Assembly: GCA_039969155.1 (NCBI GenBank)
Contig: JBDVOJ010000038.1
Span: 62,001-126,000, forward strand
Length of the DNA: 64,000 bases
Reading direction: 5' to 3'
From: GCA-002733465 sp039969155
GTDB lineage: Bacteria > Pseudomonadota > Gammaproteobacteria > Enterobacterales > Kangiellaceae
Both the position numbers and the translations under genes were made by a program. Every line of letters begins with the position of its first letter. Position 1 is the first letter of the stretch. Of this stretch, positions 17,269-26,276 are shown in pieces. The notes beneath the pieces are model-generated. The model was not told the origin of the DNA, searched no databases, and saw nothing but the letters and a program-made list of their open reading frames with translations.

Positions 17269-18222
17269 TTAGTTTTCAAAACCGTTTTGTTTACGCCAGT
17301 CTTGATCCACAAATTTAGTTAAATAATTTCTGATCCCATCCGGTAAAATCACCACACAATTTTGACCTGCTTTTAACTGCGGCGCTTGTTGCATTAGAGC
17401 CATCATTGCAGAACCTGAAGAACCGCCAACCAACAGTCCTTCGTCTTTCATCAATTGGCGAGCATATTTGAATGAATCTGCGTCGTTGGTTTTAACCCAC
17501 TGGTCAACTAAGTCGCGATCAAGTACATCTGGAATAAAGTCATAACCAATGCCTTCAACATGATAAGACTTAATTTCCTCAGGACCGGCAAGTAACGAGC
17601 CTTCTGGATCCGCGCCTACGATAATAGCGTTAGGATAAGTTTGTTTAATCCGTTTTGCGATACCGGTTAGCGTGCCTCCTGTACCGACTCCGATGACTAC
17701 CATATCAACATCGCCATCCACATCGTCAATGATTTCCTGACCTGTCCCCTGACTATGTGCATTAGGGTTAGAAGGATTCGAGTATTGGTCAAGGATGTGT
17801 GCGTTAGGCAGTTCTTTTTGCAGTTTTTTAGCGATTTCAATATGTGATTCAGGATCATCCCAAGCTGCTTCAGTGGGTGTTCGAATGATTTCAGCTCCTA
17901 GTGCTTCTAGTACAACTTGTTTTTCTCGACTCATCTTTTCAGGCATAGTAATGATAATTTTGTAGCCTAAAGAAGCTCCTGCTAAAGCCATCCCAATGCC
18001 AGTATTGCCACTGGTCGCTTCAATTAGAGTGTCGCCGCGCTTGATTCGACCTGATGCTTCGGCATCCAAAATCATCTGACGAGCAATTCGGTCTTTAGTG
18101 GAACCACCAGGGTTCATAAATTCACATTTAGCAAAGACATTACATTCGAGATGGTTGGTGACTTTATTTAATTTAACCAATGGTGTTTTGCCAATAGTCT
18201 CAACGATGTTGTTGTAAAGCAT
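17269..18222 (-). CDS. Cystathionine beta-synthase-like PLP enzyme (no regulatory domain)
   Basis: This 317-residue fold-type II PLP enzyme has the cofactor lysine in GGSTKDR, phosphate loop GVGTGGT and substrate loop EATSGNTG. The wording of several blocks (AKCEF, MPEKMS, DPESH, HILDQY, DPEGS, EGIGYDFIP, RNYLTKF) follows eukaryotic-type cystathionine beta-synthase more closely than CysK. It should condense serine (or O-acetylserine) with homocysteine or sulfide. It lacks the C-terminal CBS-pair domain that binds S-adenosylmethionine. AGGAATT precedes the ATG. No cystathionine gamma-lyase lies next to it. Confidence 0.82.
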   Translation of the reverse strand: MLYNNIVETIGKTPLVKLNKVTNHLECNVFAKCEFMNPGGSTKDRIARQMILDAEASGRIKRGDTLIEATSGNTGIGMALAGASLGYKIIITMPEKMSREKQVVLEALGAEIIRTPTEAAWDDPESHIEIAKKLQKELPNAHILDQYSNPSNPNAHSQGTGQEIIDDVDGDVDMVVIGVGTGGTLTGIAKRIKQTYPNAIIVGADPEGSLLAGPEEIKSYHVEGIGYDFIPDVLDRDLVDQWVKTNDADSFKYARQLMKDEGLLVGGSSGSAMMALMQQAPQLKAGQNCVVILPDGIRNYLTKFVDQDWRKQNGFEN

Positions 18223-18359
18223 AATAATTCCTATTCAATAGCTAGCGTACAGACGAATTGATTGCATTCTATCTGTAAATGCTCAGATAAAGAAGAGTCA
18301 ATTACAAAGGAATCAACGACAAAAAAGCTTGAATTAAAGCATATTTGTCTAAAAAGCAC

Positions 18360-18387
18360 TTGCAATTCAATTTTGGATCCCTATAAT
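18360..18387 (+). promoter_or_regulatory. Sigma-70 promoter of the TetR gene
   Basis: TTGCAA at 18360-18365, a 16-bp spacer, then a perfect TATAAT at 18382-18387. The ATG is about 50 bp after the expected start of transcription. The -10 element touches the palindromic operator. Confidence 0.7.
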
Positions 18388-18414
18388 GACGATCCGTCAC
18401 GTGACGATTCGTCA
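18387..18414. promoter_or_regulatory. Double palindromic operator, likely TetR autoregulation
   Basis: Two 13-bp palindromes of the form TGACG-N3-CGTCA lie at 18387-18399 and 18402-18414. They are centred on CACGTG, so the whole is also a dyad. The operator covers the end of the -10 box and the transcription start. This is the expected layout for a TetR protein repressing itself and the transporter genes behind it. Confidence 0.7.
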
Positions 18415-18443
18415 TTTATAACAATGAGAGATATGTTTAATCT

Positions 18444-19196
18444 ATGAGCCCACGTAGTATCAGCGAATTAGAGTTCCAACAACGCGAAAAAGAGCTCATT
18501 GAGCTTGCTCGTCAACTCGTTGAAAAAAGCTGCTTAACCACCTTAACTATCGACAAGCTAGTCGCTGAATCGCGCTATTCCAAAGGCACTATCTACAAAC
18601 ACTTCTTAGGCAAAGAAGACTTGTTGATGGCCATTTGCAATACTTGTATCGATGAGATTCAAGCGATTTTTCTACGCGCACTCAAATTTAAGGGTAATAG
18701 TCGAGAGCGCATTTTAGCAGTGATGGTGTCTTATCTGATCTGGGCAAAATTACACCCTTCTCAACTATTTATGGTGCTTTCAGCACATTCACCCAGCGTA
18801 TCGGCTTGTTGCTCTGATTCTCGAAACCACACCCATGCGGAATGTGAAGGCCAGTTAATGGCTTTAATGAATAACGAAATTGAGAAAGCCATCAAAGCCG
18901 GTGATCTGACCTTGCCCGAACAAATGACCCTCGACCAAGTGACTTTCGCCCTTTGGTCGGCTCCTTGGGGCGCGATGGCATTGATTATGAGTAAGGGTGA
19001 TTCGGTCAAATTAGGACCTATGGTGTTGGAACGAGAATCTTATACCAATACGCGATTAATTTTAGATGGCTTTGGCTGGAAACCGCTTTCTAAAGACTGG
19101 GATTACAAACAATCTGTCAGAAATATTATCGATGAATTATTTACTCCAGAAATTGAAACACTAGAGAAAATGGGTACCCCATTTGTTTATGTTTAA
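18444..19196 (+). CDS. TetR family transcriptional regulator
   Basis: The 250-residue protein has a TetR helix-turn-helix at about 20-65 (LTIDKLVAESRYSKGTIYKHF) and a C-terminal ligand-binding region containing several Cys and His residues (ACCSDSRNHTHAEC at about 113-126). That cluster could bind metal or react with oxidants. Upstream is a promoter covered by tandem TGACGNNNCGTCA palindromes. Downstream, 51 bp away, is the MMPL transporter gene, so it probably represses itself and the three-gene export cassette. Confidence 0.88.
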   Translation: MSPRSISELEFQQREKELIELARQLVEKSCLTTLTIDKLVAESRYSKGTIYKHFLGKEDLLMAICNTCIDEIQAIFLRALKFKGNSRERILAVMVSYLIWAKLHPSQLFMVLSAHSPSVSACCSDSRNHTHAECEGQLMALMNNEIEKAIKAGDLTLPEQMTLDQVTFALWSAPWGAMALIMSKGDSVKLGPMVLERESYTNTRLILDGFGWKPLSKDWDYKQSVRNIIDELFTPEIETLEKMGTPFVYV

Positions 19197-19247
19197 CCAT
19201 TTAGTAGATATAGGGCTAAATGAAATTCTTACGTAAAGAGAAAAATT

Positions 19248-21584
19248 ATGAATAACTTCTCCAACAAAATAATTAACGCCAGATGGCTAATCATAGTCGC
19301 GACTTTCATCATTATGGGAGCGACCGGCTATGGCGCTCAGTTCATGACTTTTAAGAGTGACTACAAAACTTTCTTTGAAGAAGACAACCAACAACTGAAT
19401 GACTTCCTCGACTTACAAAAAATCTATAGCAAAAGTGATAACGTCGCGATAATCGTTGCGCCAAAAGACGGCAATGTTTTTGATAAAGAAACCCTAACCG
19501 CTATTTGGGAATTAACCAATGAATCTTGGATGGTTACCTATAGCTCGCGAGTCGATTCGATTTCAAACTTCCAATATAGTTATGCGGAAGGTGATGATTT
19601 AATGATCGAGGATTTGATACTTGAAGCCGATGACCTTGATGATGAAGCTATCGCAAGAACTAAACGAGTAGCACTTGCAGAACCATTATTACAGAAAAAA
19701 TTAATCGCTCTCAATGGTGATTCTGCGGTCGTGAATATAACCATTCGACTTCCTGGTGTTGATAAAACCAAAGAAGTTCCGATTGTTGCCGAATCAGCTA
19801 GAACACTTGTCAAAGAATTCGAAGCTAAGTATCCCAATATCGATTTTATGTTATCAGGCATGGTGATGATGAATGTCAGCTTTCCAGAAGCATCTAAAGC
19901 TGATAGCAGTATCTTAATTCCAATCATGTTTGTTGTGGTTGTTTTCGCAGTGTTGGGTCTTCTTCGTTCCGCGTCAGGTACTGTTGCTACCACCGTAGTA
20001 ATCTTGGCAAGCATCATCACAACGATGGGTATTTGGGGATGGGCTGGCGGCTATTTGACTGGCCCATCCGCAGGCTCACCTGTGATGATTTTAACCCTAG
20101 CGGTTGCCGACTGTGTGCATTTACTCTCAACCTTTAATTACAACATGCGCCATGGCATGGAAAAACGTGCTGCGATGCTTGATAGTATCCGAGTCAATTT
20201 TCAACCGATCTTTTTGACTAGTTTAACCACTGCCATTGGCTTCCTAACCATGAACTTTTCCGATGCACCTCCGTTTGCTGACCTCGGTAATATGGTAGCT
20301 ATCGGTGTGACATTAGCGTTTGTGTTTTCGGTAACGGTGTTTCCAGCAATTATGATGGTACTTCCAACTAAAATCACCGCAACTAAGGAACACAAGAAAG
20401 ACTCGATGGAAAAACTCGCTGATTTTGTCATCGGTAATCGAAAGTGGTTATTACCCGTTTCAACCATCATCATCATTGGATTAGCATCGTTTATTCCTAG
20501 AAATGAATTAAACGACGACTTTGTAAAGTACTTTGATGAGTCGGTTCCCTTTAGACAATCAACCGACTTTATGAAAGATCATCTTTCTGGAATGACCACC
20601 ATTGAAATTTCTTTCGACTCAAAGGTATCGAGCGGAATTAACTCGCCAGAATTTATCAAGTTTGTTGACGACTTTGTTTTGTGGTTGCGAGATCAGCCAG
20701 AAACCGACAATGTTAATAGCATTACCGATACTTTAAAACGTCTCAACCGAAATATGCACGGTGATGACCCAGCTTGGTACAAGCTCCCCGATGAGCAAGA
20801 ATTAGCGGCTCAGTATTTGCTGTTGTACGAACTATCTTTACCTCAAGGTTTGGATGTTAATAATCAACTCAATGTGGACAAGTCTTCGACTCGAGTATTG
20901 GCAACATTTAAGAATTTGACCTCTAATCAAACCTTGGATGTTGAAAACAGAATCGTCGAACACTTTAATTCTCTTAATTCAAATTATGGTATTGCGCTAG
21001 CAAGTCCTTCACTGATGTTTGCCCATATAGGTTCAACGAATATCGTGAGTATGATTGAAGGTTCTTTATTCGCATTAGTCTTAATCTCAATTTTACTGGG
21101 CTTTGCGCTTCGCTCAGTTAAGTTTGGCCTGATAAGCTTGCTACCAAACTTAATGCCGGCGTCGATTGCATTTGGTATTTGGGGACTGGCAGTTGGAGAA
21201 GTTGGCCTCGGTCTATCGGTGGTAATGGGCGTAACACTAGGCATTATCGTCGACGATACTGTGCATTTCTTAAGCAAGTACATTCGAGCTCGTAGAGAAA
21301 AGAATTTAAGCTCAGAAGATGCTGTTCGTTATAGTTTTGCCAGTGTCGGTAAAGCCTTATGGGTAACCACAATGGTACTCGTCGCAGGCTTTTTAGTGAT
21401 GGCTACTTCTAGCTTTAAGGTAAATGCCGATATGGGACTATTAACCGCTGTAACCATTTTAATTGCTCTTATCGTCGACTTTTTCTTCTTACCACCGCTG
21501 TTAATGCTGCTTAAGAGTAGAAAAGATAAAGAACGAGAGCAGGTTGCGATCAGTGACTCTAGCATCGCGACGGAAAAGGCTTAA
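19248..21584 (+). CDS. RND/MMPL-family transporter
   Basis: This 778-residue permease shows internal duplication. Each half has one membrane helix, a large periplasmic loop, then about five helices. Proton-relay acids of the MMPL type occur in both halves (LAVADCVHLLSTF and GIIVDDTVHFLSKY). Such proteins export lipids or hydrophobic compounds rather than acting as tripartite drug pumps, and no periplasmic adaptor is encoded here. Next to it are a LolA-like lipoprotein-sorting protein and a beta-barrel protein. The three probably form an envelope lipid-trafficking unit under the TetR regulator. Confidence 0.88.
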   Translation: MNNFSNKIINARWLIIVATFIIMGATGYGAQFMTFKSDYKTFFEEDNQQLNDFLDLQKIYSKSDNVAIIVAPKDGNVFDKETLTAIWELTNESWMVTYSSRVDSISNFQYSYAEGDDLMIEDLILEADDLDDEAIARTKRVALAEPLLQKKLIALNGDSAVVNITIRLPGVDKTKEVPIVAESARTLVKEFEAKYPNIDFMLSGMVMMNVSFPEASKADSSILIPIMFVVVVFAVLGLLRSASGTVATTVVILASIITTMGIWGWAGGYLTGPSAGSPVMILTLAVADCVHLLSTFNYNMRHGMEKRAAMLDSIRVNFQPIFLTSLTTAIGFLTMNFSDAPPFADLGNMVAIGVTLAFVFSVTVFPAIMMVLPTKITATKEHKKDSMEKLADFVIGNRKWLLPVSTIIIIGLASFIPRNELNDDFVKYFDESVPFRQSTDFMKDHLSGMTTIEISFDSKVSSGINSPEFIKFVDDFVLWLRDQPETDNVNSITDTLKRLNRNMHGDDPAWYKLPDEQELAAQYLLLYELSLPQGLDVNNQLNVDKSSTRVLATFKNLTSNQTLDVENRIVEHFNSLNSNYGIALASPSLMFAHIGSTNIVSMIEGSLFALVLISILLGFALRSVKFGLISLLPNLMPASIAFGIWGLAVGEVGLGLSVVMGVTLGIIVDDTVHFLSKYIRARREKNLSSEDAVRYSFASVGKALWVTTMVLVAGFLVMATSSFKVNADMGLLTAVTILIALIVDFFFLPPLLMLLKSRKDKEREQVAISDSSIATEKA

Positions 21585-21647
21585 CAAAAAGCTGTCATTA
21601 TTAGTCATGAATAACTATTTAGAATTATTTAATCAGGAACTTAAATT

Positions 21648-22469
21648 ATGCAACCACTAAATAACCTAGTTGGTAACCTCACTTCAAAGTTGGCAATAGC
21701 TGCATTAGTAGCGTCCACTTTCACTTTTTCTTCGCTAGCTTCTGCAAGCGAAGCGGCAGAGAAAGGGTTGACGATTTCCAAAGAATCAAAGGCACGAGAT
21801 ATCGGCTGGACCGATTCGACCGCAGAATTGGAGATGACATTACGAAATCAACATGGCGAAACCTCAACTCGTCAAATGCGATTAAAAAGCATTGAACTGC
21901 TGGATGATGGCGATAAAAGTCTGACAGTTTTCGATTCACCCAATGATGTTAAAGGAACATCATTCTTAAGTTTTTCGCACTTGGAAGGCAATGATGACCA
22001 ATGGCTATATCTTCCTGCATTAAAACGTGTAAAGCGGATCTCATCACGAAACAAGTCAGGTTCGTTTATGGGAAGCGAATTCTCTTTCGAAGACCTGACA
22101 TCGTTTGAAGTCGAAAAATATACTTACGAGTATTTACGCGATGAGCCTTGCAACAATGAAACATGCTGGGTCATTGTTCAATATCCAGTAGACAAATACT
22201 CAGGCTACAAACGCCGAATTGTTTGGGTTGACCAATCTGAATACCGTGTGCAAAAGACGGAGTTTTATGACCGCAAAGATACTCTACTAAAGACTCTAAC
22301 TTTTAGTGCCTACCGACAGCATTTGAATAAATTTTGGCGCGCCGACCAACTAGAAATGGTTAATCACCAGTCAGGTAAAAGCACTTTACTAAAATACAAT
22401 GACCTTCAATTGAAAACTGGCTTGGACGACAAAGACTTTAACAAAAACGCATTAAAACGAGCGAGATAA
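21648..22469 (+). CDS. LolA-like outer-membrane lipoprotein-sorting family protein
   Basis: The 273-residue protein has a cleavable signal peptide (about 1-33, ending LASASEA) and then the LolA-like half-barrel typical of proteins paired with MMPL transporters. Visible motifs include SKARDIGW, WLYLPALKRVKRI and GSFMGSEFSFEDL. The fold carries acyl chains in the periplasm. It lies 63 bp after the MMPL gene and overlaps the next gene (TAATG), so expression is coupled. Transfer of a lipid from the MMPL permease toward the outer membrane is the likely role; the cargo is not known. Confidence 0.85.
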   Translation: MQPLNNLVGNLTSKLAIAALVASTFTFSSLASASEAAEKGLTISKESKARDIGWTDSTAELEMTLRNQHGETSTRQMRLKSIELLDDGDKSLTVFDSPNDVKGTSFLSFSHLEGNDDQWLYLPALKRVKRISSRNKSGSFMGSEFSFEDLTSFEVEKYTYEYLRDEPCNNETCWVIVQYPVDKYSGYKRRIVWVDQSEYRVQKTEFYDRKDTLLKTLTFSAYRQHLNKFWRADQLEMVNHQSGKSTLLKYNDLQLKTGLDDKDFNKNALKRAR

Positions 22470-23680
22470 TGATCAATATAAAGAATAAATGGTTTCATCA
22501 TCCTACGATGTTTTGCCTCCTTGTGGGGCATTTTTTTTCTGCGCAAGCTAATGAGTTTGAAGTTAGAGGAAATATCGAGGTACAAGGGCGATTTTTTTAT
22601 GAGGACCCACTTTCCCCTGAACAACACGACAGCCAGCTATCAATGGCTGCCGCGCCAGAATTTTTCTGGAGTTGGAATGATAACCAAGATTCGTTAGAGT
22701 TTGTTCCGTCGGCACGCGTCGACCAACATGACGAAGAACGAACCCATATGGATATTCGTGAGCTTAGTTGGGTCCATGTCGGTGATGATTGGGAAACTCG
22801 AATTGGAATTCGTCGCGACTTTTGGGGTGTTACTGAGTTCCAACATTTGGTTGATATCATTAATCAAAGTGATTCAGTAGAAGATGTAGATAATGAAGAC
22901 AAGTTAGGACAACCAATGGTTAACTTATCTCTTGTTAAGGATTGGGGAATTCTTGATCTCTATGTCATGCCCTATTTCAGAGAGCGAACATTTGCCGGTC
23001 CCGAAGGTCGTCCAGGTATTCCACGGGTGAATACCGACCGACCAATCTATCAATCTAACGATGAAGACAAGCATATAGATCTTGCTATGCGTTGGTCGCA
23101 TAGCTTCGATGATATTGATGTAGCCCTTTCTTGGTTCGATGGCACTAGTCGAGCGCCTATTCTAACGCCTACGTTACTAAGTCCGACTGATTTTGAGCTT
23201 AGGCCATACTATCAACAAATAACCCAATTGGGAGTGGAGTTGCAAGCAAATCTAGAAGCTTCACTGCTAAAATTAGAAATGATCAATAATCAAAATGATC
23301 GAGAAGACTATTGGGCGTTGCAAGGCGGTATTGAATATAGTCAGTATGGTATATTTGACTCAAACGCTGATCTAGGTTGGTTGGTTGAATACGCTTGGGA
23401 TGAGCGCGGCGAAGATGCCGATTCTACTTTCCAAAATGATCTATTTTTTGGAAACCGATTAGCACTAAATGATGTTGACTCTAGTGAGTTATTATTTGGG
23501 TTTAGCTACGATTTAGATCATCAATCAACCAGTGTGTTGATTGAAGGAAGCCGAAGGTTTGGACAAAGTGTTAAAGTTTCATTAGATGCTCGATTTTTTG
23601 AGTCTAGCGAAAACGAAGATCCCTTGTATTTATTTAGACGAGATGACCATCTGCAACTAACGGTCCAGTATTACTACTAA
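22469..23680 (+). CDS. Predicted outer-membrane beta-barrel protein of the MMPL cassette
   Basis: The 403-residue protein has a signal peptide (about 1-28, ending AQANEF). Alternating amphipathic strands follow, with many aromatic residues and acidic turns. It ends in the aromatic C-terminal strand LQLTVQYYY, the usual signal for BAM assembly. No named family is certain; DUF1302- or alginate-export-like barrels have similar features. It overlaps the LolA-like gene by one base. With the permease and the LolA-like carrier it gives one component for each envelope layer. A terminator follows. Confidence 0.75.
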   Translation: MINIKNKWFHHPTMFCLLVGHFFSAQANEFEVRGNIEVQGRFFYEDPLSPEQHDSQLSMAAAPEFFWSWNDNQDSLEFVPSARVDQHDEERTHMDIRELSWVHVGDDWETRIGIRRDFWGVTEFQHLVDIINQSDSVEDVDNEDKLGQPMVNLSLVKDWGILDLYVMPYFRERTFAGPEGRPGIPRVNTDRPIYQSNDEDKHIDLAMRWSHSFDDIDVALSWFDGTSRAPILTPTLLSPTDFELRPYYQQITQLGVELQANLEASLLKLEMINNQNDREDYWALQGGIEYSQYGIFDSNADLGWLVEYAWDERGEDADSTFQNDLFFGNRLALNDVDSSELLFGFSYDLDHQSTSVLIEGSRRFGQSVKVSLDARFFESSENEDPLYLFRRDDHLQLTVQYYY

Positions 23681-23710
23681 ATTTAATTTTCCTAATTAAA
23701 AAACATTTTC

Positions 23711-23738
23711 AGGGAGTTAGCACAGCTACTCCCTTTTT
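23711..23738 (+). terminator. Rho-independent terminator
   Basis: AGGGAGT(T)AGC pairs with GCTACTCCCT, giving about 10 bp with a one-base bulge and a 3-base loop, followed by TTTTT. It ends the MMPL cassette and lies just before the convergent XRE-TPR gene. Confidence 0.8.
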
Positions 23739-23760
23739 ATTATTCCCAATTAGGCAAGCT

Positions 23761-25926
23761 TTAACCCGCTTGCTTTTCAAACGCGACCCAATCTGGATGT
23801 TGATGATAAACCACACAAACATCGGTTGCTCGTTTCATGGCGGTTCTAGCCTGCTTTACATCATCTAATAAGTAAAATGCGAATGCCAATTTTGCCTTAG
23901 CCGAAGCTTCCATGTCTGCCGTCAAAAGCGGTTCTAACTGCTTATAGTCAAAACTAAATTCGGGCTCTTCAAAGTCACTCTGAGCTAATTGGGAAAGCTG
24001 CAGAATGTAATAAGCTTTAAACGCTTTATCAGCGAGAGTAAAATTTCCGCGCAGTTCTTCTCGGTGAATAATTGTGAGAGCTTTTTTATACGCCTCAACT
24101 GCGCTCGCGGGTTTAGCACTCAGCCTGTACGCATCACCTAAGTCCCCCCACATTTGATATAAACCACCAAACTCTTTGTCACTCATCAACGATAAGGCTT
24201 TTTCTTTGTTGATTACCGCTTTGTCATATTGCTTGGAAAATAAATAAGCTGTTCCCATGGTTTCATAGCCAACATAAGAATCCGGCCCTAGCTGGATCGC
24301 GTCTTGATAAAACCCAATCGCCTTTTCCAGATTACCTTGACAAAGGTTTATAGTCGCTACATTGGCAAACGCTAGCTCACTAGGATTTAGCACGGCAGAT
24401 TTTTCAAATGCGAGAGCGATCATCTCTGTTTTCCCGGCCGTGTAGCTAAGTACACCTAAGTTATTATGATGTAGCCAAAAGTCAGGTTCTAGCTCCGTCG
24501 CTTTTTTAGCAAAGGACAACATTTTTTGCTCTGCGTTGGGGTACCCAGCTAATTGTTGCCTCACGGCGTCTCGATAGGCCATTGCAATACCTGAAACACT
24601 ATCGACATTGTTGGGAAAATTTTCTAGTGCTTTTTGAAAGAGCTTTATGGCTTGCTCAACTTTTCCCGACCGTCGATATAAATACCCCATCATCGCATTT
24701 AGGTAGAAGTTATTCTTGTTCAACTGGTAACCCGCGTTACATTCTTTTTCCGCATACTCCAGACTATTTTTTTCGTGTTCTCGCCAGCTTTCTCTTAAAT
24801 AGGCTTCGCAAAGTGCTGCTCTCGCATTTGCAAACATTGGGTATTGCGCAACCGTTGAAAGTAATATCGCCTGAGCTTTCTTAACATTTAATTCGGAATT
24901 GTGACCATCCAATAGCTCTCGAGCTTGTACATATTGTTGATGCGGTGTGAGCTCGGTTAAATTTCCAGCCAATAATTCAGAACGATAGGGTTTACTATTC
25001 ATTCGATTAAAAGCACTGTAGACCTGCTCTGCCAAATCTGACGATTGATAAGTTAACTCAGCATTCGAAAAGCTGCCAGTCCAAACTAATCTATCAAGGT
25101 TTTGATAAAACAGGTAGGCTTGCAAAATTGTGTACCGCCCATGTGATTCATAGCGCAGAGTTAACACAGCATCGGATTGGAATTGCTCAGCAATATCGGT
25201 TGCCATAAAGTGCTGAGGAACTAAGCCCCTTTCACCGATCGTAGTTGAGTATTCAGCTAACAGCATTTCTTTCAAAACGTACGACAACTCATCTGTCGCA
25301 GAATCTTTACTAAAAATAATAATACTGGCATTTTCCGGGATACTGAGGGGGGTATTTTTCTGCGAGCTTTGGCCTAGCGTAATTGTTTCTTCAGAAGCTT
25401 GGAGAACTTGCGAATCATTCAGCTTCGGCTCTAACTGATTATCGGAGTCACTAATGTCTGTTAGAAAGCTCTTAATAATTCCAACCAATAGAATAGCAAT
25501 AGTTACCCCTATCGCTAACTTAACATATGAAACGTTGTTGACAGGACGAATAACTCCGATTTGATCTAATTCTCTTTGGGCTTCTTCATTGCCACTAGTG
25601 CCCTCAGATTCAGAACTAGAAAGATCTGCGCTCGTTAATAGCTCAGGCTGGTGCACGTCAGTCTGTTCGAGTTGCTCCTTAGATGAGAGATATAGAGTAT
25701 ATGCATCGACGTTTAAGGCGTTTGCAATGCGCGCTATAGTGGCAGGAGAAACACTTTCCTGACGAAAAGCCCGATTGACGGTGTCCCTTGGTGGGCTAGC
25801 GAGACCTTCAAAGTCTGCAATTTTATCTGCTAAGGCGCTTTGCGTTTTAATACCCGCATCTAACATTGCGGCATGTAGCTTGGCTCGCGAAGCAATGACT
25901 CCGCGTTTTCGTGATTTGGCGTCCAC
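23761..25926 (-). CDS. Transmembrane XRE-type regulator with TolB-like and TPR domains
   Basis: The 721-residue protein starts with GTG behind AAGGGAG. Residues about 15-80 form a helix-turn-helix of the XRE type (ALADKIADFEG, SPATIARIANALNVD). An acidic linker follows, then one membrane helix at about 135-155. The outer part begins with a segment like the TolB N-terminal domain (NASIIIFSKDS..., about 185-310). It ends with about eight TPR repeats (about 330-700). The layout copies CadC-type membrane regulators but with a different DNA-binding domain. It may sense an envelope signal and act directly on DNA. An inverted repeat lies 58 bp upstream. Confidence 0.8.
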   Translation of the reverse strand: MDAKSRKRGVIASRAKLHAAMLDAGIKTQSALADKIADFEGLASPPRDTVNRAFRQESVSPATIARIANALNVDAYTLYLSSKEQLEQTDVHQPELLTSADLSSSESEGTSGNEEAQRELDQIGVIRPVNNVSYVKLAIGVTIAILLVGIIKSFLTDISDSDNQLEPKLNDSQVLQASEETITLGQSSQKNTPLSIPENASIIIFSKDSATDELSYVLKEMLLAEYSTTIGERGLVPQHFMATDIAEQFQSDAVLTLRYESHGRYTILQAYLFYQNLDRLVWTGSFSNAELTYQSSDLAEQVYSAFNRMNSKPYRSELLAGNLTELTPHQQYVQARELLDGHNSELNVKKAQAILLSTVAQYPMFANARAALCEAYLRESWREHEKNSLEYAEKECNAGYQLNKNNFYLNAMMGYLYRRSGKVEQAIKLFQKALENFPNNVDSVSGIAMAYRDAVRQQLAGYPNAEQKMLSFAKKATELEPDFWLHHNNLGVLSYTAGKTEMIALAFEKSAVLNPSELAFANVATINLCQGNLEKAIGFYQDAIQLGPDSYVGYETMGTAYLFSKQYDKAVINKEKALSLMSDKEFGGLYQMWGDLGDAYRLSAKPASAVEAYKKALTIIHREELRGNFTLADKAFKAYYILQLSQLAQSDFEEPEFSFDYKQLEPLLTADMEASAKAKLAFAFYLLDDVKQARTAMKRATDVCVVYHQHPDWVAFEKQAG

Positions 25927-25983
25927 TTGGATCTTTCTCCCTTGCGATCACTTTATTCTTTTTTCGATGGCGTCCTACCGCAA

Positions 25984-26005
25984 ATTTTGCTTGAAAGCGC
26001 AAAAT
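25984..26005. promoter_or_regulatory. Inverted repeat ATTTTGC-N8-GCAAAAT
   Basis: Perfect 7-bp arms are separated by 8 bp, 58 bp upstream of the GTG of the XRE-TPR gene. The place and form suit an operator for autoregulation by that protein; this is inference. Confidence 0.4.
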
Positions 26006-26141
26006 CAAAGAACAATCGCAGATAATATCAACTTACGCGGCTTCTAGGTAGACTCAAATCACATTTATTATATCGCGTTAATATACCTTCACAAATATCT
26101 CAAGATCGGGTGGTAACGGATCAAATACTGACGTATCGAAC

Positions 26142-26167
26142 TGATCCAGCAGCCAGCAATGCTCGTA
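26142..26167 (+). promoter_or_regulatory. ECF (RpoE/ChrR-type) promoter of the DUF523-photolyase operon
   Basis: TGATCC, 16 bp, CGTA. The same pattern and spacing occur twice between 43034 and 43107. TGATC -35 elements are known for ECF11 sigma factors paired with ChrR, and photolyase genes belong to that regulon in Rhodobacter sphaeroides. The leader would be about 100 bp. Confidence 0.55.
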
Positions 26168-26276
26168 TACACTCTTAAATGCGGCAAAACTAAGCCAGAC
26201 AACCGCTGTCTGAGCCGGTGTTAGCCAAAGACACGGTAGAAAACTCCAACAGAAAGCAATATAAAGGAGAGTTGAA

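Larger units (their letters stand above)
25927..26276. other. Divergent regulatory region (XRE-TPR / DUF523-photolyase)
   Basis: This 350-bp stretch has no credible gene. It holds a perfect inverted repeat near the XRE-TPR gene and an ECF-type promoter match facing the DUF523 gene. Confidence 0.55.

Noticed and set aside
17269..18222. Plain cysteine synthase (CysK)
   Set aside because: Motifs EGIGYDFIP, HILDQY and RNYLTKF are those of cystathionine beta-synthase, though activity with O-acetylserine cannot be excluded.
19210..19235. CGTAAA before the MMPL gene as a fourth ECF promoter
   Set aside because: No TGATC lies 16 bp upstream; TetR control explains the gene better.
19580..20020. 146-codon open frame on the minus strand inside the MMPL gene
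   Set aside because: It is a shadow of the real gene: low-complexity translation, no ribosome site, and the plus-strand protein has a clear family.
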